Assembly (NCBI GenBank): GCA_051920445.1
Contig: JBPPLN010000003.1
Location: 124,001 to 188,000 of the forward strand
Direction of reading: 5' to 3'
From: CAG-177 sp003514385
GTDB taxonomy: Bacteria > Bacillota > Clostridia > Oscillospirales > Acutalibacteraceae
DNA length: 64,000 nucleotides
Part shown: piece after piece, positions 42,672 to 51,563 of the stretch
Numbering within the stretch: position 1 is the stretch's first letter
Layout: every line of letters begins with the position of its first letter
Position numbers and translations under genes: made by a program
Notes under the pieces: model-generated
Seen by the model: the letters and a program-made list of their open reading frames with translations, nothing else
Told to the model about the DNA's origin: nothing
Database searches by the model: none

Positions 42672-43319
42672 TTATTCCATAATACTCAATATATCCTCCG
42701 CACGGTCGGCAATATAAGAAGCACCGCCGTCGACGAGCACCTTTCTGTCGCGGAACCCCCACGACACGCCGATGCACGGCAGATTTGAGTTCCGTGCCGT
42801 GAGCACATCGACCTCGGAATCGCCGGAGTATACAGTCTTTGCGGGGTCTGCACCGAGCAGCTTCATCGCATATAAAACTCCGTCGGGAGCGGGCTTTTTC
42901 TGCCTGTCCTCGGTCTGACCGACCGCGGCGTCAACGAGTCCGCCGAAGTAGTCCTCACACAGCCCGACAACGGCGGGCTCAAATTTGTTCGAGACCACCG
43001 CTATCTTGACTCCGAGAGCTCGCAATTTTTTCAGCAGCTCCATTATCCCCGGGTAGGGTGCGGTTTTGTTGGTCATATTATCTTTGTAGTGCGCCTTGAA
43101 AACGGCGAGACAGTCGGCTTCGATCTTTTTGTCCGTGCCCTCGGGCACTGCGAGATGAATGAGCCTCGCCACGCCATTGCCGACAAAGCGTCTGACCTCG
43201 TCCGTTGTGCGCTCGGGAAAGCCGAATCGGCGCAGGGCGTAGTTAGTGCTGTCCCGCAGGTCGTCGAGCGTGTTCAGCAGAGTTCCGTCAAGGTCAAATA
43301 TAATATAATTGTATTTCAT
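42672..43319 (-). CDS. HAD-family phosphatase, phosphoglycolate-phosphatase-like
   Basis: 215 residues. HAD motifs: I DLDGTLLNT (nucleophile D9, acid D11), II VVSNK, III Lys in KKPAPDG, and IV GDSEVDV. The cap is the helical C1 type typical of Gph/PGMB-like enzymes, with TTDEVRRFVGNGVARL. It dephosphorylates small molecules such as 2-phosphoglycolate or sugar phosphates in the cytosol; which one is not clear. GGGAG lies 7 nt before ATG 43319, which I prefer over an in-frame upstream ATG at 43373. The GHKL kinase follows on the same strand. Confidence 0.9.
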   Translation of the reverse strand: MKYNYIIFDLDGTLLNTLDDLRDSTNYALRRFGFPERTTDEVRRFVGNGVARLIHLAVPEGTDKKIEADCLAVFKAHYKDNMTNKTAPYPGIMELLKKLRALGVKIAVVSNKFEPAVVGLCEDYFGGLVDAAVGQTEDRQKKPAPDGVLYAMKLLGADPAKTVYSGDSEVDVLTARNSNLPCIGVSWGFRDRKVLVDGGASYIADRAEDILSIME

Positions 43320-43454
43320 GTCATAACTCCCGGATTTTTGCTTTTTTTCTGTCGTATTCTTATTATATCGCAAATCTCGCGTATGTCAATGTGAGTATGT
43401 CGCAAATCTTGCCAATGTAGATGCGAAGTTCACAAAGTGTTTACAAATAAATTG

Positions 43455-43483
43455 TTGACAAAATCTGCATGTAGTTGTATAGT
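43455..43483 (+). promoter_or_regulatory. Promoter of the hrcA-grpE-dnaK operon
   Basis: TTGACA (43455-43460), 17 bp, TATAGT (43478-43483), directly upstream of CIRCE. Confidence 0.85.
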
Positions 43484-43495
43484 ATGAATTGTAAG

Positions 43496-43522
43496 TTAGC
43501 ACTCTAACATCGAGAGTGCTAA
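43496..43522 (+). promoter_or_regulatory. CIRCE operator
   Basis: Exact consensus: TTAGCACTC, 9 bp, GAGTGCTAA. The HrcA repressor binds here and releases on heat shock, so the operon autoregulates. The site lies 13 bp past the -10 box, where bound HrcA blocks transcription. Confidence 0.97.
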
Positions 43523-43547
43523 TGAACAAAACGAAAGGCAGAGACAG

Positions 43548-44573
43548 ATGGAACTGAGCGAGAGAAAAGAGAAAATTCTTGCAGCAGTTGTCGAGCAGTA
43601 TATAAAGACCGGCGAGCCCGTCGGCTCAAAGACTCTGCTCGATTCTCTCGATATGTCCGTTTCCTCCGCCACCGTGCGAAACGAGATGGCGGATCTCGGT
43701 TATCTCGGGCTGCTCGATCAGCCGCACACCTCGGCGGGGCGTGTCCCCACCGGCGAGGGCTATCGATATTATGTTGATAACCTCGTTCCCGAGAGCGAGC
43801 TCAGCGACGAATCGCGCAGGCTCATTGACGCGGGTATCGGTAACGCGAACGGCGACCCCGAGAGCCTCCTGAGGCACGCGGGCGAAGCACTCGCTTATCT
43901 CACCCAGTGCGCCGCCGTTATGACGACACCGTCGGGCGAGAACACGAAGATAAAGCGCGTCGAACTGGTTCCGATTTCACCGCACACCGCGATGATAGTG
44001 CTCTTAGCGAGCAACGGTATCCTCAGAAGCAAGCTGTTCAGGCTTGACTCCGCGATAGACACGACAATCTGCGAAACATTTTACAATGTCGCGCAGGCGA
44101 TGCTCATCGGCGTGCCGGTCAGCAGCCTGACTCCCGCTTATCTCCAATCGATAGCGGCACGGCTCGGAATGGAGTCGCTCGCGATGTTCCCGATGCTTTC
44201 GGCGGTCGCCGAATTGTCGCAGAGCGCCGCACAGCCGCATGTGTTCCTCTCCGGCCAGTCAAATCTGCTGCACCACAGAGAGTATGCGGGCAGAGCGTAT
44301 GAGCTGCTCGAGTTTTTGAGCCGCGGCACTCCGCTGCGAACCCTCGCGGACAGCATGAAGGGCGAGCTTGAGATAAGGATCGGCAGAGAGAACGGCTTCG
44401 TTCAGCTCGACAATTCGAGCGTTATTCTCGCGCGGTACACCGTCGGCGAGGACAGCGGCGGTTCGATAGGCATTATCGGACCGACAAGAATGGACTACCG
44501 CAGACTGGTTCCCGGTCTTAAATATATTTCTCAGTGCATCAGCAAAACGATGGAAAAAGCACTTGAAGAATAA
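43548..44573 (+). CDS. hrcA: Heat-inducible transcription repressor HrcA
   Basis: 341 residues, the normal length. An N-terminal winged helix (ERKEKILAAVVEQYIKTGEPVGSKTL in part, then SSATVRNEMADLGYLGLLDQPHTSAGRVPT) binds CIRCE, and the C-terminal GAF-like part ends with GSIGIIGPTRMDYRRLVPGL. It is first in the operon, 25 bp after the CIRCE element it would bind. Heat titrates the GroE chaperonin away from HrcA and relieves repression. No groES-groEL genes are in this window. Confidence 0.97.
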   Translation: MELSERKEKILAAVVEQYIKTGEPVGSKTLLDSLDMSVSSATVRNEMADLGYLGLLDQPHTSAGRVPTGEGYRYYVDNLVPESELSDESRRLIDAGIGNANGDPESLLRHAGEALAYLTQCAAVMTTPSGENTKIKRVELVPISPHTAMIVLLASNGILRSKLFRLDSAIDTTICETFYNVAQAMLIGVPVSSLTPAYLQSIAARLGMESLAMFPMLSAVAELSQSAAQPHVFLSGQSNLLHHREYAGRAYELLEFLSRGTPLRTLADSMKGELEIRIGRENGFVQLDNSSVILARYTVGEDSGGSIGIIGPTRMDYRRLVPGLKYISQCISKTMEKALEE

Positions 44574-44592
44574 CGAAAGGAATGTAACACCA

Positions 44593-45168
44593 ATGAGCGA
44601 GAGCACGAAAAAGCCTGAGCAGGCGGAGGAGAACACCACCCCCGAGACCGCTTCGGCAGAGGACACAAAGAAGGCTGAAAAGAAAGCCTCGAAGTCCTCG
44701 AAGAAAGACCGCATAGCCGAGCTCGAAAAAGAGCTCGAAAAGGCTCAGCAGTCACTCAAGGAGAGTGCCGACAACTTCCTGCGCCTCGCGGCGGAATATG
44801 ATAACTTCCGCAAGCGTTCGCTGCGCGAGAAGGACGACATAAAAATCCGCTCGAAAACGGATGTCGTCGAGAAGCTTCTCCCGGTCATAGATAATTTTGA
44901 ACGCGCGGCGATGAACGCCGAGGCCGATGCCGACAGCTACCGCAAGGGAGTCGAGCAGATATACAGGCAGTTCGGCGATATTCTCAAAGCGCTCGACATT
45001 GAGGCGTTCGGCGCCGAGGGCGACGCATTCGACCCGAACATCCACTCGGCTGTCATGCACGTTGAGGACGAGAGCGTCGGCGAGAATGTTATCGTCAAAG
45101 TGTTCACAAAGGGCTATAAGCTCGGCGACACGGTCATAAGACCCGCAGTCGTTCAGGTTGCCAACTGA
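44593..45168 (+). CDS. grpE: Nucleotide exchange factor GrpE
   Basis: 191 residues. The first 55 are a disordered Glu/Lys/Ala region, then comes the long dimerisation helix (ELEKELEKAQQSLKESADNFL and on) with the family word RLAAEYDNFRKR. A C-terminal beta domain follows with GVEQIYRQFGDILKAL and VIRPAVVQVAN. It releases ADP from DnaK. The start is MSESTKKPE at 44593, after AAAGGAATG. It lies 19 bp after hrcA and 60 bp before dnaK. Confidence 0.95.
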   Translation: MSESTKKPEQAEENTTPETASAEDTKKAEKKASKSSKKDRIAELEKELEKAQQSLKESADNFLRLAAEYDNFRKRSLREKDDIKIRSKTDVVEKLLPVIDNFERAAMNAEADADSYRKGVEQIYRQFGDILKALDIEAFGAEGDAFDPNIHSAVMHVEDESVGENVIVKVFTKGYKLGDTVIRPAVVQVAN

Positions 45169-45228
45169 TGCCGCAAGGCATTTTTGGAATATAAATTAAA
45201 CAATTCATTACTTCGGAGGTAATTTATT

Positions 45229-47067
45229 ATGTCAAAGGTTATAGGTATTGACTTAGGTACAACAAATTCATGTGTAGCAGTTATCGAGGGCGGCGAGCCC
45301 GTCGTTATCCCCAACGCCGAGGGCGCAAGAACTACGCCTTCCGTCGTCGCATTCGGCAAGACCGGCGAGAGACTTGTCGGCCAGGTCGCAAAGCGTCAGG
45401 CTATCACAAATCCCGACAGAACCGTCTCCTCCATCAAGAGACAGATGGGTTCCGACTATAAAGTTAAGATTGATGACAAGAAGTACACCCCTCAGGAGAT
45501 TTCCGCAATGATCCTGCAGAAGCTCAAGACCGATGCAGAATCTTATCTCGGCGAGAAGGTCACTGAGGCTGTTATCACCGTTCCCGCTTACTTCACTGAC
45601 TCCCAGCGTCAGGCTACAAAGGATGCCGGTAAGATAGCAGGCCTTGAGGTCAAGAGAATAATCAACGAGCCCACGGCGGCGGCTCTTGCTTACGGTATTG
45701 ATAAAGAGAACGACCAGAAGGTCATGGTTTATGACCTCGGCGGCGGCACATTCGATGTCTCCATCATCGAGATGGGCGATGGCGTTCAGGAAGTTCTTGC
45801 AACTGCCGGTAATAACCGCCTCGGCGGCGACGATTTTGACCAGAGAGTTATCGACTGGATCGCCGACGAGTTTAAGAAGAGCGAGGGCGTTGATCTTCGC
45901 GGCGACAAGATGGCTATGCAGAGACTGAAAGAGGCTGCCGAGAAAGCGAAGATTGAGCTTTCTAACGTCACCACTTCCACCATCAACCTGCCCTTCATCG
46001 GCATGAATTCCGACGGCACTCCGCTCAACCTTGAGATGACCCTCACGAGAGCTAAGTTCAACGAGCTGACCGCAGACCTTGTTGAAGCGACAATGGGTCC
46101 TGTTCGCCAGGCTATCTCGGACTCCGGACTCAAGACTTCCGATCTCCACAAGATCCTTATGGTCGGCGGCTCGTCCCGTATCCCCGCTGTTCAGGAAGCT
46201 GTTAAGAAGTACACAGGCGTCGAGCCCTTCAAGGGCATCAACCCCGATGAGTGCGTCGCTATCGGCGCTGCTATCCAGGGCGGCGTCCTTGCAGGCGATG
46301 TCAAGGGACTGCTTCTTCTTGATGTTACCCCGCTGTCACTCGGCATCGAGACTATGGGCGGCATAAACACCAAGATCATCGACAGAAACACCACAATCCC
46401 CGTCAAGAAGAGCCAGATCTTCTCGACCGCAGTTGATAATCAGCCCTCAGTTGAAGTCCACGTCCTCCAGGGCGAGAGAGATTTCGCTAAGGATAACAAG
46501 ACCCTCGGCGTGTTCCACCTCGACGGCATCATGCCCGCGCGCAGAGGCGTGCCGCAGATCGAAGTTACCTTCGATATCGATGCAAACGGCATAGTCCATG
46601 TTTCCGCAAAGGATCTGGGCACCGGCAAGGAGCAGTCGATCTCCATCACCTCTTCGTCCAACATGTCCAAAGAGGATATCCAGAAGGCTGTTGACGAGGC
46701 TGAGAAGTTCGCTGAGGAAGACAAGAAGCGCCGCGAGGAAGTTGATATCAGAAACGGCGCAGACCAGATGGTCTATCAGTGCGAGAAGCTCGTCAGCGAG
46801 GACGGCGACAAGTTCTCCGAGGACGACAAGAAGGACATCAACGACAAGGTCGATGCCCTTAAAGAAGCCCTCAAGGGCGAGGATATCAACCTCATCAAGT
46901 CCCGCCAGGAAGAGCTCACCGCTAAGTTCTATGAGATTTCCGAGAAGGTCTACAAGGCAGCTGCCGAGCAGGCTCAGGCTCAACAGGGTGCCGACGGCGC
47001 TCAGCCCGGCAATGATGCGGGATACACTGAGGCGAACTACACCGACGTTCCCGAAGACAACGACTAA
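45229..47067 (+). CDS. dnaK: Chaperone protein DnaK (Hsp70)
   Basis: 612 residues. The ATPase domain (to about 360) shows IGIDLGTTNSCVAV, the conserved Lys/Glu words and VYDLGGGTFDVSI. It lacks the roughly 24-residue insert of Gram-negative DnaKs, as expected in Firmicutes. The substrate-binding domain and helical lid follow, ending in a Gln/Ala-rich tail with an acidic DVPEDND. A strong GGAGGT precedes ATG 45229. It works with GrpE upstream and DnaJ downstream; dnaJ is separated by about 680 bp of repeats. Confidence 0.98.
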   Translation: MSKVIGIDLGTTNSCVAVIEGGEPVVIPNAEGARTTPSVVAFGKTGERLVGQVAKRQAITNPDRTVSSIKRQMGSDYKVKIDDKKYTPQEISAMILQKLKTDAESYLGEKVTEAVITVPAYFTDSQRQATKDAGKIAGLEVKRIINEPTAAALAYGIDKENDQKVMVYDLGGGTFDVSIIEMGDGVQEVLATAGNNRLGGDDFDQRVIDWIADEFKKSEGVDLRGDKMAMQRLKEAAEKAKIELSNVTTSTINLPFIGMNSDGTPLNLEMTLTRAKFNELTADLVEATMGPVRQAISDSGLKTSDLHKILMVGGSSRIPAVQEAVKKYTGVEPFKGINPDECVAIGAAIQGGVLAGDVKGLLLLDVTPLSLGIETMGGINTKIIDRNTTIPVKKSQIFSTAVDNQPSVEVHVLQGERDFAKDNKTLGVFHLDGIMPARRGVPQIEVTFDIDANGIVHVSAKDLGTGKEQSISITSSSNMSKEDIQKAVDEAEKFAEEDKKRREEVDIRNGADQMVYQCEKLVSEDGDKFSEDDKKDINDKVDALKEALKGEDINLIKSRQEELTAKFYEISEKVYKAAAEQAQAQQGADGAQPGNDAGYTEANYTDVPEDND

Positions 47068-47070
47068 GTC

Positions 47071-47192
47071 GGCAATGCGTAATTTCGCGCGATACGGCGT
47101 TGTGAGAACCTGAGAACTTGGTCACGTACCGACGTACGCTCCCGCGTTCTCAGAACCTCACGCCTTGTCTCGCACAAAATTCCGCTATTGCC
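47071..47192. repeat. Tandem hairpin repeat, unit 1
   Basis: 122 bp. It opens GGCAATGCGTAATTT and closes AAATTCCGCTATTGCC, near-perfect inverted ends. The centre is a second inverted repeat: GTGAGAACCTGAGAAC with GTTCTCAGAACCTCAC, enclosing CACGTACCGACGTACG. The whole unit can fold into one long hairpin. It lies 4 bp after the dnaK stop codon. Confidence 0.85.
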
Positions 47193-47216
47193 TACCTTTC
47201 GCAGGAATTGACAGCC

Positions 47217-47339
47217 GGCAATGCGTAATTTCGCGTGATACTGCGTTGTGAGAACCATGCTCGTTCGGTCACGTACCAACGTACGCTCCCTCGCGGGCAG
47301 AACCTCACGCCTTGTCTCGCACAAAATTCCGCTATTGTC
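47217..47339. repeat. Tandem hairpin repeat, unit 2
   Basis: 123 bp, same ends and same CACGTACCAACGTACG centre as unit 1, with a changed arm sequence around it. A conserved 24-bp linker (TACCTTTCGCAGGAATTGAC in part) separates it from unit 1. Confidence 0.85.
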
Positions 47340-47363
47340 TACCTTTCACAGGAATTGACAGCC

Positions 47364-47486
47364 GGCAATGCGTAATTTCGCGTGATACTGCGTTGTGAGA
47401 ATCATGCCCGTTCGGTCACGTACCAACGTACGCTCACTCTCGGGCAGAACCTCACGCCTTGTCTCACACAAAATTCCGCGATTGCC
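47364..47486. repeat. Tandem hairpin repeat, unit 3
   Basis: 123 bp, very like unit 2, with a few substitutions (CATGCCCGTTCGG arm) and the same linker before it. After it the similarity stops and other short hairpins take over. Confidence 0.85.
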
Positions 47487-47740
47487 TGCCCTGATAAGGC
47501 TTGCGGAGAAACCGCACATAGCTGCGTTGCGAGAAGCAACACATAGATTCTTGTAGGGGTCGGCGACCCGACGACCCGATGCCGCGTGAGCGGCACAATA
47601 TGAAACGGTGTTATAATATGCCGTTATGGGGCGGCGCCACGACGCTCCGGTGCAAAGCGCTGCTTTGCAAAAAAGTATGACTGGCTGAGGGATTGCTTTG
47701 CAGTCCCTCAATAGTACATTGTAAGTAAAAAGGAGTAATT
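47487..47740. repeat. Short hairpin cluster before dnaJ, including dispersed repeat copy 3
   Basis: No gene. From left to right: a CTGCGTTGCGAGAAGCAAC hairpin, a diverged copy of the dispersed repeat at 47551-47599 (TTGTAGGGGTCGGCGACCCG then GCCGCGTGAGCGGCACA), TGCAAAGC 47651-47658 with GCTTTGCA 47662-47669, and TGAGGGA 47686-47692 with TCCCTCA 47704-47710. AAGGAG for dnaJ follows. Confidence 0.6.
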
Positions 47741-47744
47741 TCCC

Positions 47745-48905
47745 TTGGCTGATAAAAGAGATTTTTACGAGGTGCTCGGGGTCAGCAAAAATGCCACTGA
47801 GGACGAGATAAAAAAAGCATACCGTCAGAAGGCGAAGCAGTATCATCCCGATCTCAACCCCGGTGACGCTGACGCCGAGGCGAAATTTAAGGAGGTCAAC
47901 GAGGCCTACGAGGTGCTCTCTGATAAGGATAAGCGCGGCAGGTACGACCAGTTCGGCCATGCCGGCGTCGATCCGAACTTCGGCGCGGGCGGCGGCGCAG
48001 GCGGCTGGGGCACAGGCTCCGGCGGCGTTGACTTCGATTTAGGCGATATTTTCGGCAGCTTCTTCGGAGGCGGCGGAGGTTTCGGCGGCTTCGGCGGCGG
48101 ACGCTCCGACCCCAACGCCCCGAGGCGCGGCGACGATGTTCAGGCGCGCGTCACCATTTCATTTGAAGAGGCGGCGAAGGGCTGCAAGCGCAAGATAGAG
48201 ATACACCGCATCGAGACCTGTCCCGACTGCGGCGGCTCGGGTGCCCAAAAGGGCTCGACCACCAAGACCTGCCCCGACTGCGGCGGCAGAGGTCAGGTGA
48301 ATGTCCAGCAGAGAACACCGTTCGGTGTTATTTCGACCACTAAGACCTGTACCAGGTGCGGCGGCAAAGGCAAAATTGTCGAGAAGCCGTGCCAGAAGTG
48401 CCGCGGCGGCGGACGAGTGTCCAAGCGCCGTGAACTCGAGGTGAATATCCCCGCCGGTATCGACGACAGACAGGTCATCTCCGTGCGCGGCGAGGGCAGT
48501 ATGGGCTCGAACGGAGGTCCCTCCGGCGATCTTCATGTGTCCGTGTTCGTCAGACCGCACCCGTTCTTTGAACGCGAGGGCTATAACATCTGGTATGACT
48601 GCAAGGTAAACTTCGTCCAGGCGGCTCTGGGCGACAGCATCATGGTGCCTACCATTGACGGCAAGGTCAAGTTCGACCTGCCCGCCGGCACTCAGCCCGG
48701 CACCGTCATGTCCCTCAAGGGCAAGGGCATTCAGTATCTCAATTCGCGCGGCAGAGGCGATCAGTATATACGCATAATCGTCGAAGTCCCGAAGGATCTG
48801 ACTGCGCCTCAGCGCGAGGCACTCAAAAACTTCAAGGATACCATGGGCTACAGCGATGTCACCCCTGATGAGAAGCGCGGATTCTTTGGCAAAAAGAAGA
48901 AATAA
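47745..48905 (+). CDS. dnaJ: Chaperone protein DnaJ (Hsp40)
   Basis: 386 residues with all type I domains: the J domain (1-70) with the HPD tripeptide in YHPDLNPG, a Gly/Phe region (about 75-125), four CxxCxGxG zinc repeats (CPDCGGSG, CPDCGGRG, CTRCGGKG, CQKCRGGG) and the two C-terminal substrate domains. It stimulates DnaK ATPase and delivers clients. It starts at TTG 47745, 9 nt after AAGGAG. It belongs with hrcA-grpE-dnaK, but the repeat cluster may limit read-through, and I see no convincing separate promoter. Confidence 0.97.
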   Translation: MADKRDFYEVLGVSKNATEDEIKKAYRQKAKQYHPDLNPGDADAEAKFKEVNEAYEVLSDKDKRGRYDQFGHAGVDPNFGAGGGAGGWGTGSGGVDFDLGDIFGSFFGGGGGFGGFGGGRSDPNAPRRGDDVQARVTISFEEAAKGCKRKIEIHRIETCPDCGGSGAQKGSTTKTCPDCGGRGQVNVQQRTPFGVISTTKTCTRCGGKGKIVEKPCQKCRGGGRVSKRRELEVNIPAGIDDRQVISVRGEGSMGSNGGPSGDLHVSVFVRPHPFFEREGYNIWYDCKVNFVQAALGDSIMVPTIDGKVKFDLPAGTQPGTVMSLKGKGIQYLNSRGRGDQYIRIIVEVPKDLTAPQREALKNFKDTMGYSDVTPDEKRGFFGKKKK

Positions 48906-48913
48906 TTTCTCAG

Positions 48914-48950
48914 ACCGGAACGGCACGCACCGCTCCGGTCGCGTTTTTAT
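48914..48950 (+). terminator. Terminator of dnaJ
   Basis: ACCGGAACGG (48914-48923) pairs with CCGCTCCGGT (48930-48939) with one mismatch, followed by GCGTTTTTAT. Confidence 0.75.
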
Positions 48951-49003
48951 ATAATCAAACCGTCTGTGTCCTTTATTTTACATATTCCCGTCGGCTCTGT
49001 CTG

Positions 49004-49032
49004 TTGACGGAGCGGGTAATATGAAGTATAAT
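49004..49032 (+). promoter_or_regulatory. Promoter of lon-engB
   Basis: TTGACG (49004-49009), 17 bp, TATAAT (49027-49032). No CIRCE or CtsR-like direct repeat is seen beside it. Confidence 0.8.
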
Positions 49033-49111
49033 AAACAGATAAAGCGTTTACGATTTAAAGACGGGGAAAGCCGCTTTTCGGCGGTATATCAACGAAAAAG
49101 GAAGATATATT

Positions 49112-51556
49112 ATGGAAGATAAATTTGAATCTGCGGCTCTGCTTATGCCGACCGTTGCGCTGCGAGGTCTCGTGGTGTTTCCCGGCATGCAGGTGCATTT
49201 TGATGTTGGCAGAGAAAAATCTATAGATGCGCTGAAAGCGGCGCTCGCGGGCGACAGAAAAATTTTCCTGACCGCGCAGAAAGATATAGCGGTCGATGAT
49301 CCCGATTTCAACGACCTCTATAAGCTCGGCGTTGTCGCGACTGTTTCGCGCGTCGCGAAGCTCCCGGGCGAGGGGGATATAGTGCGCGTGTCCGTCAAGG
49401 GCATGTACCGCGCACGCCTGAACGGAATCGTCTCGTCCGAGCCGCACCTTGTCGGCGCGATAAGAGCCTGCGCAATACGCAAATATGACAGAGAAAACGA
49501 GTACGGTCAGGCGCTCATCAGAAGCGCAAAGAGCATCTTCGAGGGCTATGCGCAGAGCGCGCCCCAGCTCTCTCCCGATGTCGTGCTCGCTGTGCTCGGT
49601 TTCGATCATCCCGGCGATATGGCGGATTTCATCGCCGGCAATATCGCTCTCGAATTTTCGGACAGGCAGTCTGTTCTCGAAGAGCTCGACCCGATAAAGC
49701 GCCTTGAAAAGCTCTGCGTGCTCCTGCTCAAAGAGTCCCGTCTGCTCGAATATGAGGACGAGATTCAGGAGATGGTGCAGAAGCAGATGGACGACAGCCA
49801 GCGCGAATACTATCTTCGCGAGCAGCTCAAAGTCATTTCGTCCCAGCTCAACAACGGCGTGTCTCCCGAGGAGGAGATTCAGGAGTTCCGCGACAAAATT
49901 GCGGCTCTGCCAGTTGATGACGCGTCAAAAGAGAAGCTTCTTCGCGAGTGCGACAGGCTCGAACGCTATGCGGTTCAGTCACCCGAGGCGGCGGTGAGCA
50001 GGAACTATCTTGAGACCTGCCTCGAACTGCCCTGGGGCAAATATACAAAGGATAACCTCGACCTTACCCGCGCCCACAAGATACTTGAGGCGGATCACTA
50101 CGGGCTCAAAAAGGTCAAGGAGCGCATACTCGAATTCATGGCGGTGCGCTCGCTCGCACCCGATGTCGGCGGCCAGATAATCTGCCTCGTCGGCCCTCCC
50201 GGAGTCGGCAAGACCTCGGTCGCAAAGTCGGTCGCCCGCGCTATGGGCAGAAAATATGCCCGCATATCTCTCGGCGGCGTCCATGACGAGGCTGAGATAC
50301 GCGGCCACAGAAAGACATATATTGGCTCAATGCCCGGCAGAATAATTGCCGCTATTCAGCAGGCGGGCAGCTCGAATCCGCTCATTCTGCTCGATGAGGT
50401 CGATAAGCTCGGCAGCGACTACAAGGGCGATCCGTCCTCCGCGCTGCTCGAAGTGCTCGATTCCGAACAGAACTATGCGTTCAGGGACAATTATCTTGAG
50501 ATTCCATATGATTTGAGCAAGGTGCTGTTCATAACCACGGCGAACGTCGCTTCTAATATCCCCGCGCCGCTCTATGACCGCATGGAGGTCATTGAGCTCG
50601 GCAGCTACACGGCGGAAGAGAAGTTCCATATCGCCAAGAAGCATCTTATCCCCAAACAGCTCAAGAAACACGGACTCACCGCGCGTCAGCTCCGCTTCAC
50701 GGACGGCGCGATAAGAAATATGATTGACGGCTACACCCGCGAGGCGGGCGTCAGAAGGCTCGAACAGCTCATAGCCTCCGTCTGCCGCAAGGCCGCCAAG
50801 CGTATAGCCGAGGGCGAGGAGAAGATAAGCGTCAAAGAGAGCGATCTTCAAGCTCTGCTCGGCAACCCGAAGTTCAAGGAAGAGAAGCTCAGGGATTCCG
50901 ATGAGGTTGGCGTGGTCAACGGGCTTGCGTGGACTTCCGTCGGCGGCGAGCTGCTCGAGGTCGAAGCGGCCGTGCTCGATGGCACGGGCAAGCTTGAGCT
51001 CACCGGCTCTCTCGGCGATGTGATGAAGGAGAGCGCCCATGCGGCAATGTCCTATGTCCGCTCACGCGCCGATGTGCTCGGAATAGACAGCAAATTCTAT
51101 AAAAATAAAGATATACATATTCATTGCCCCGAGGGTGCAGTCCCGAAGGACGGCCCGTCCGCGGGTGTCACGATGACTACGGCGCTTGTCTCCGCGCTGA
51201 CAGGCGCGCCCGTCAGAAGAGATGTGGCGATGACCGGCGAAGTCACCCTGCGCGGCAGAGTCCTGCCGATAGGCGGACTCAAGGAGAAGTCCATGGCGGC
51301 TTACATACGCGGCATAAAGACCGTTATCATCCCCAAGGCGAATGTGCCCGATCTCGACGAGGTCGACGATGCGGTGAAAGCGAATGTCGAGTTCGTCCCC
51401 GTCAGCCATGTTGATGAGGTGCTGAGCGTCGCGCTCCTGCCCGTCAGCAAGCCCGCCGAGGTCGTTGACGCGCACGATGACTCTAAAGACAGCAAACACG
51501 CCGATATCCCGGCGCACGATAAAACAGGCGGACGCAGAAGCCGCGTCACTCAGTGA
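49112..51556 (+). CDS. lon: ATP-dependent protease Lon (LonA)
   Basis: 814 residues: an N-terminal LON substrate domain starting LLMPTVALRGLVVFPGM, a coiled-coil link, the AAA+ module with Walker A GPPGVGKT (361-368), and the C-terminal peptidase with the Ser-Lys dyad S683 (DGPSAG) and K726 (LKEKS). It degrades damaged and regulatory proteins in the cytosol. The end carries an unusual His/Asp/Lys-rich tail (DAHDDSKDSKHAD). AAGGAAGA precedes ATG 49112. engB follows after 7 bp. Confidence 0.97.
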   Translation: MEDKFESAALLMPTVALRGLVVFPGMQVHFDVGREKSIDALKAALAGDRKIFLTAQKDIAVDDPDFNDLYKLGVVATVSRVAKLPGEGDIVRVSVKGMYRARLNGIVSSEPHLVGAIRACAIRKYDRENEYGQALIRSAKSIFEGYAQSAPQLSPDVVLAVLGFDHPGDMADFIAGNIALEFSDRQSVLEELDPIKRLEKLCVLLLKESRLLEYEDEIQEMVQKQMDDSQREYYLREQLKVISSQLNNGVSPEEEIQEFRDKIAALPVDDASKEKLLRECDRLERYAVQSPEAAVSRNYLETCLELPWGKYTKDNLDLTRAHKILEADHYGLKKVKERILEFMAVRSLAPDVGGQIICLVGPPGVGKTSVAKSVARAMGRKYARISLGGVHDEAEIRGHRKTYIGSMPGRIIAAIQQAGSSNPLILLDEVDKLGSDYKGDPSSALLEVLDSEQNYAFRDNYLEIPYDLSKVLFITTANVASNIPAPLYDRMEVIELGSYTAEEKFHIAKKHLIPKQLKKHGLTARQLRFTDGAIRNMIDGYTREAGVRRLEQLIASVCRKAAKRIAEGEEKISVKESDLQALLGNPKFKEEKLRDSDEVGVVNGLAWTSVGGELLEVEAAVLDGTGKLELTGSLGDVMKESAHAAMSYVRSRADVLGIDSKFYKNKDIHIHCPEGAVPKDGPSAGVTMTTALVSALTGAPVRRDVAMTGEVTLRGRVLPIGGLKEKSMAAYIRGIKTVIIPKANVPDLDEVDDAVKANVEFVPVSHVDEVLSVALLPVSKPAEVVDAHDDSKDSKHADIPAHDKTGGRRSRVTQ

Positions 51557-51563
51557 GGTTTTT

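Noticed and set aside
47071..47486. Tandem repeats read as a CRISPR array
   Set aside because: The repeated part is about 123 bp with a constant 24-bp linker. There are no 24-40 bp repeats with variable spacers and no cas genes nearby.
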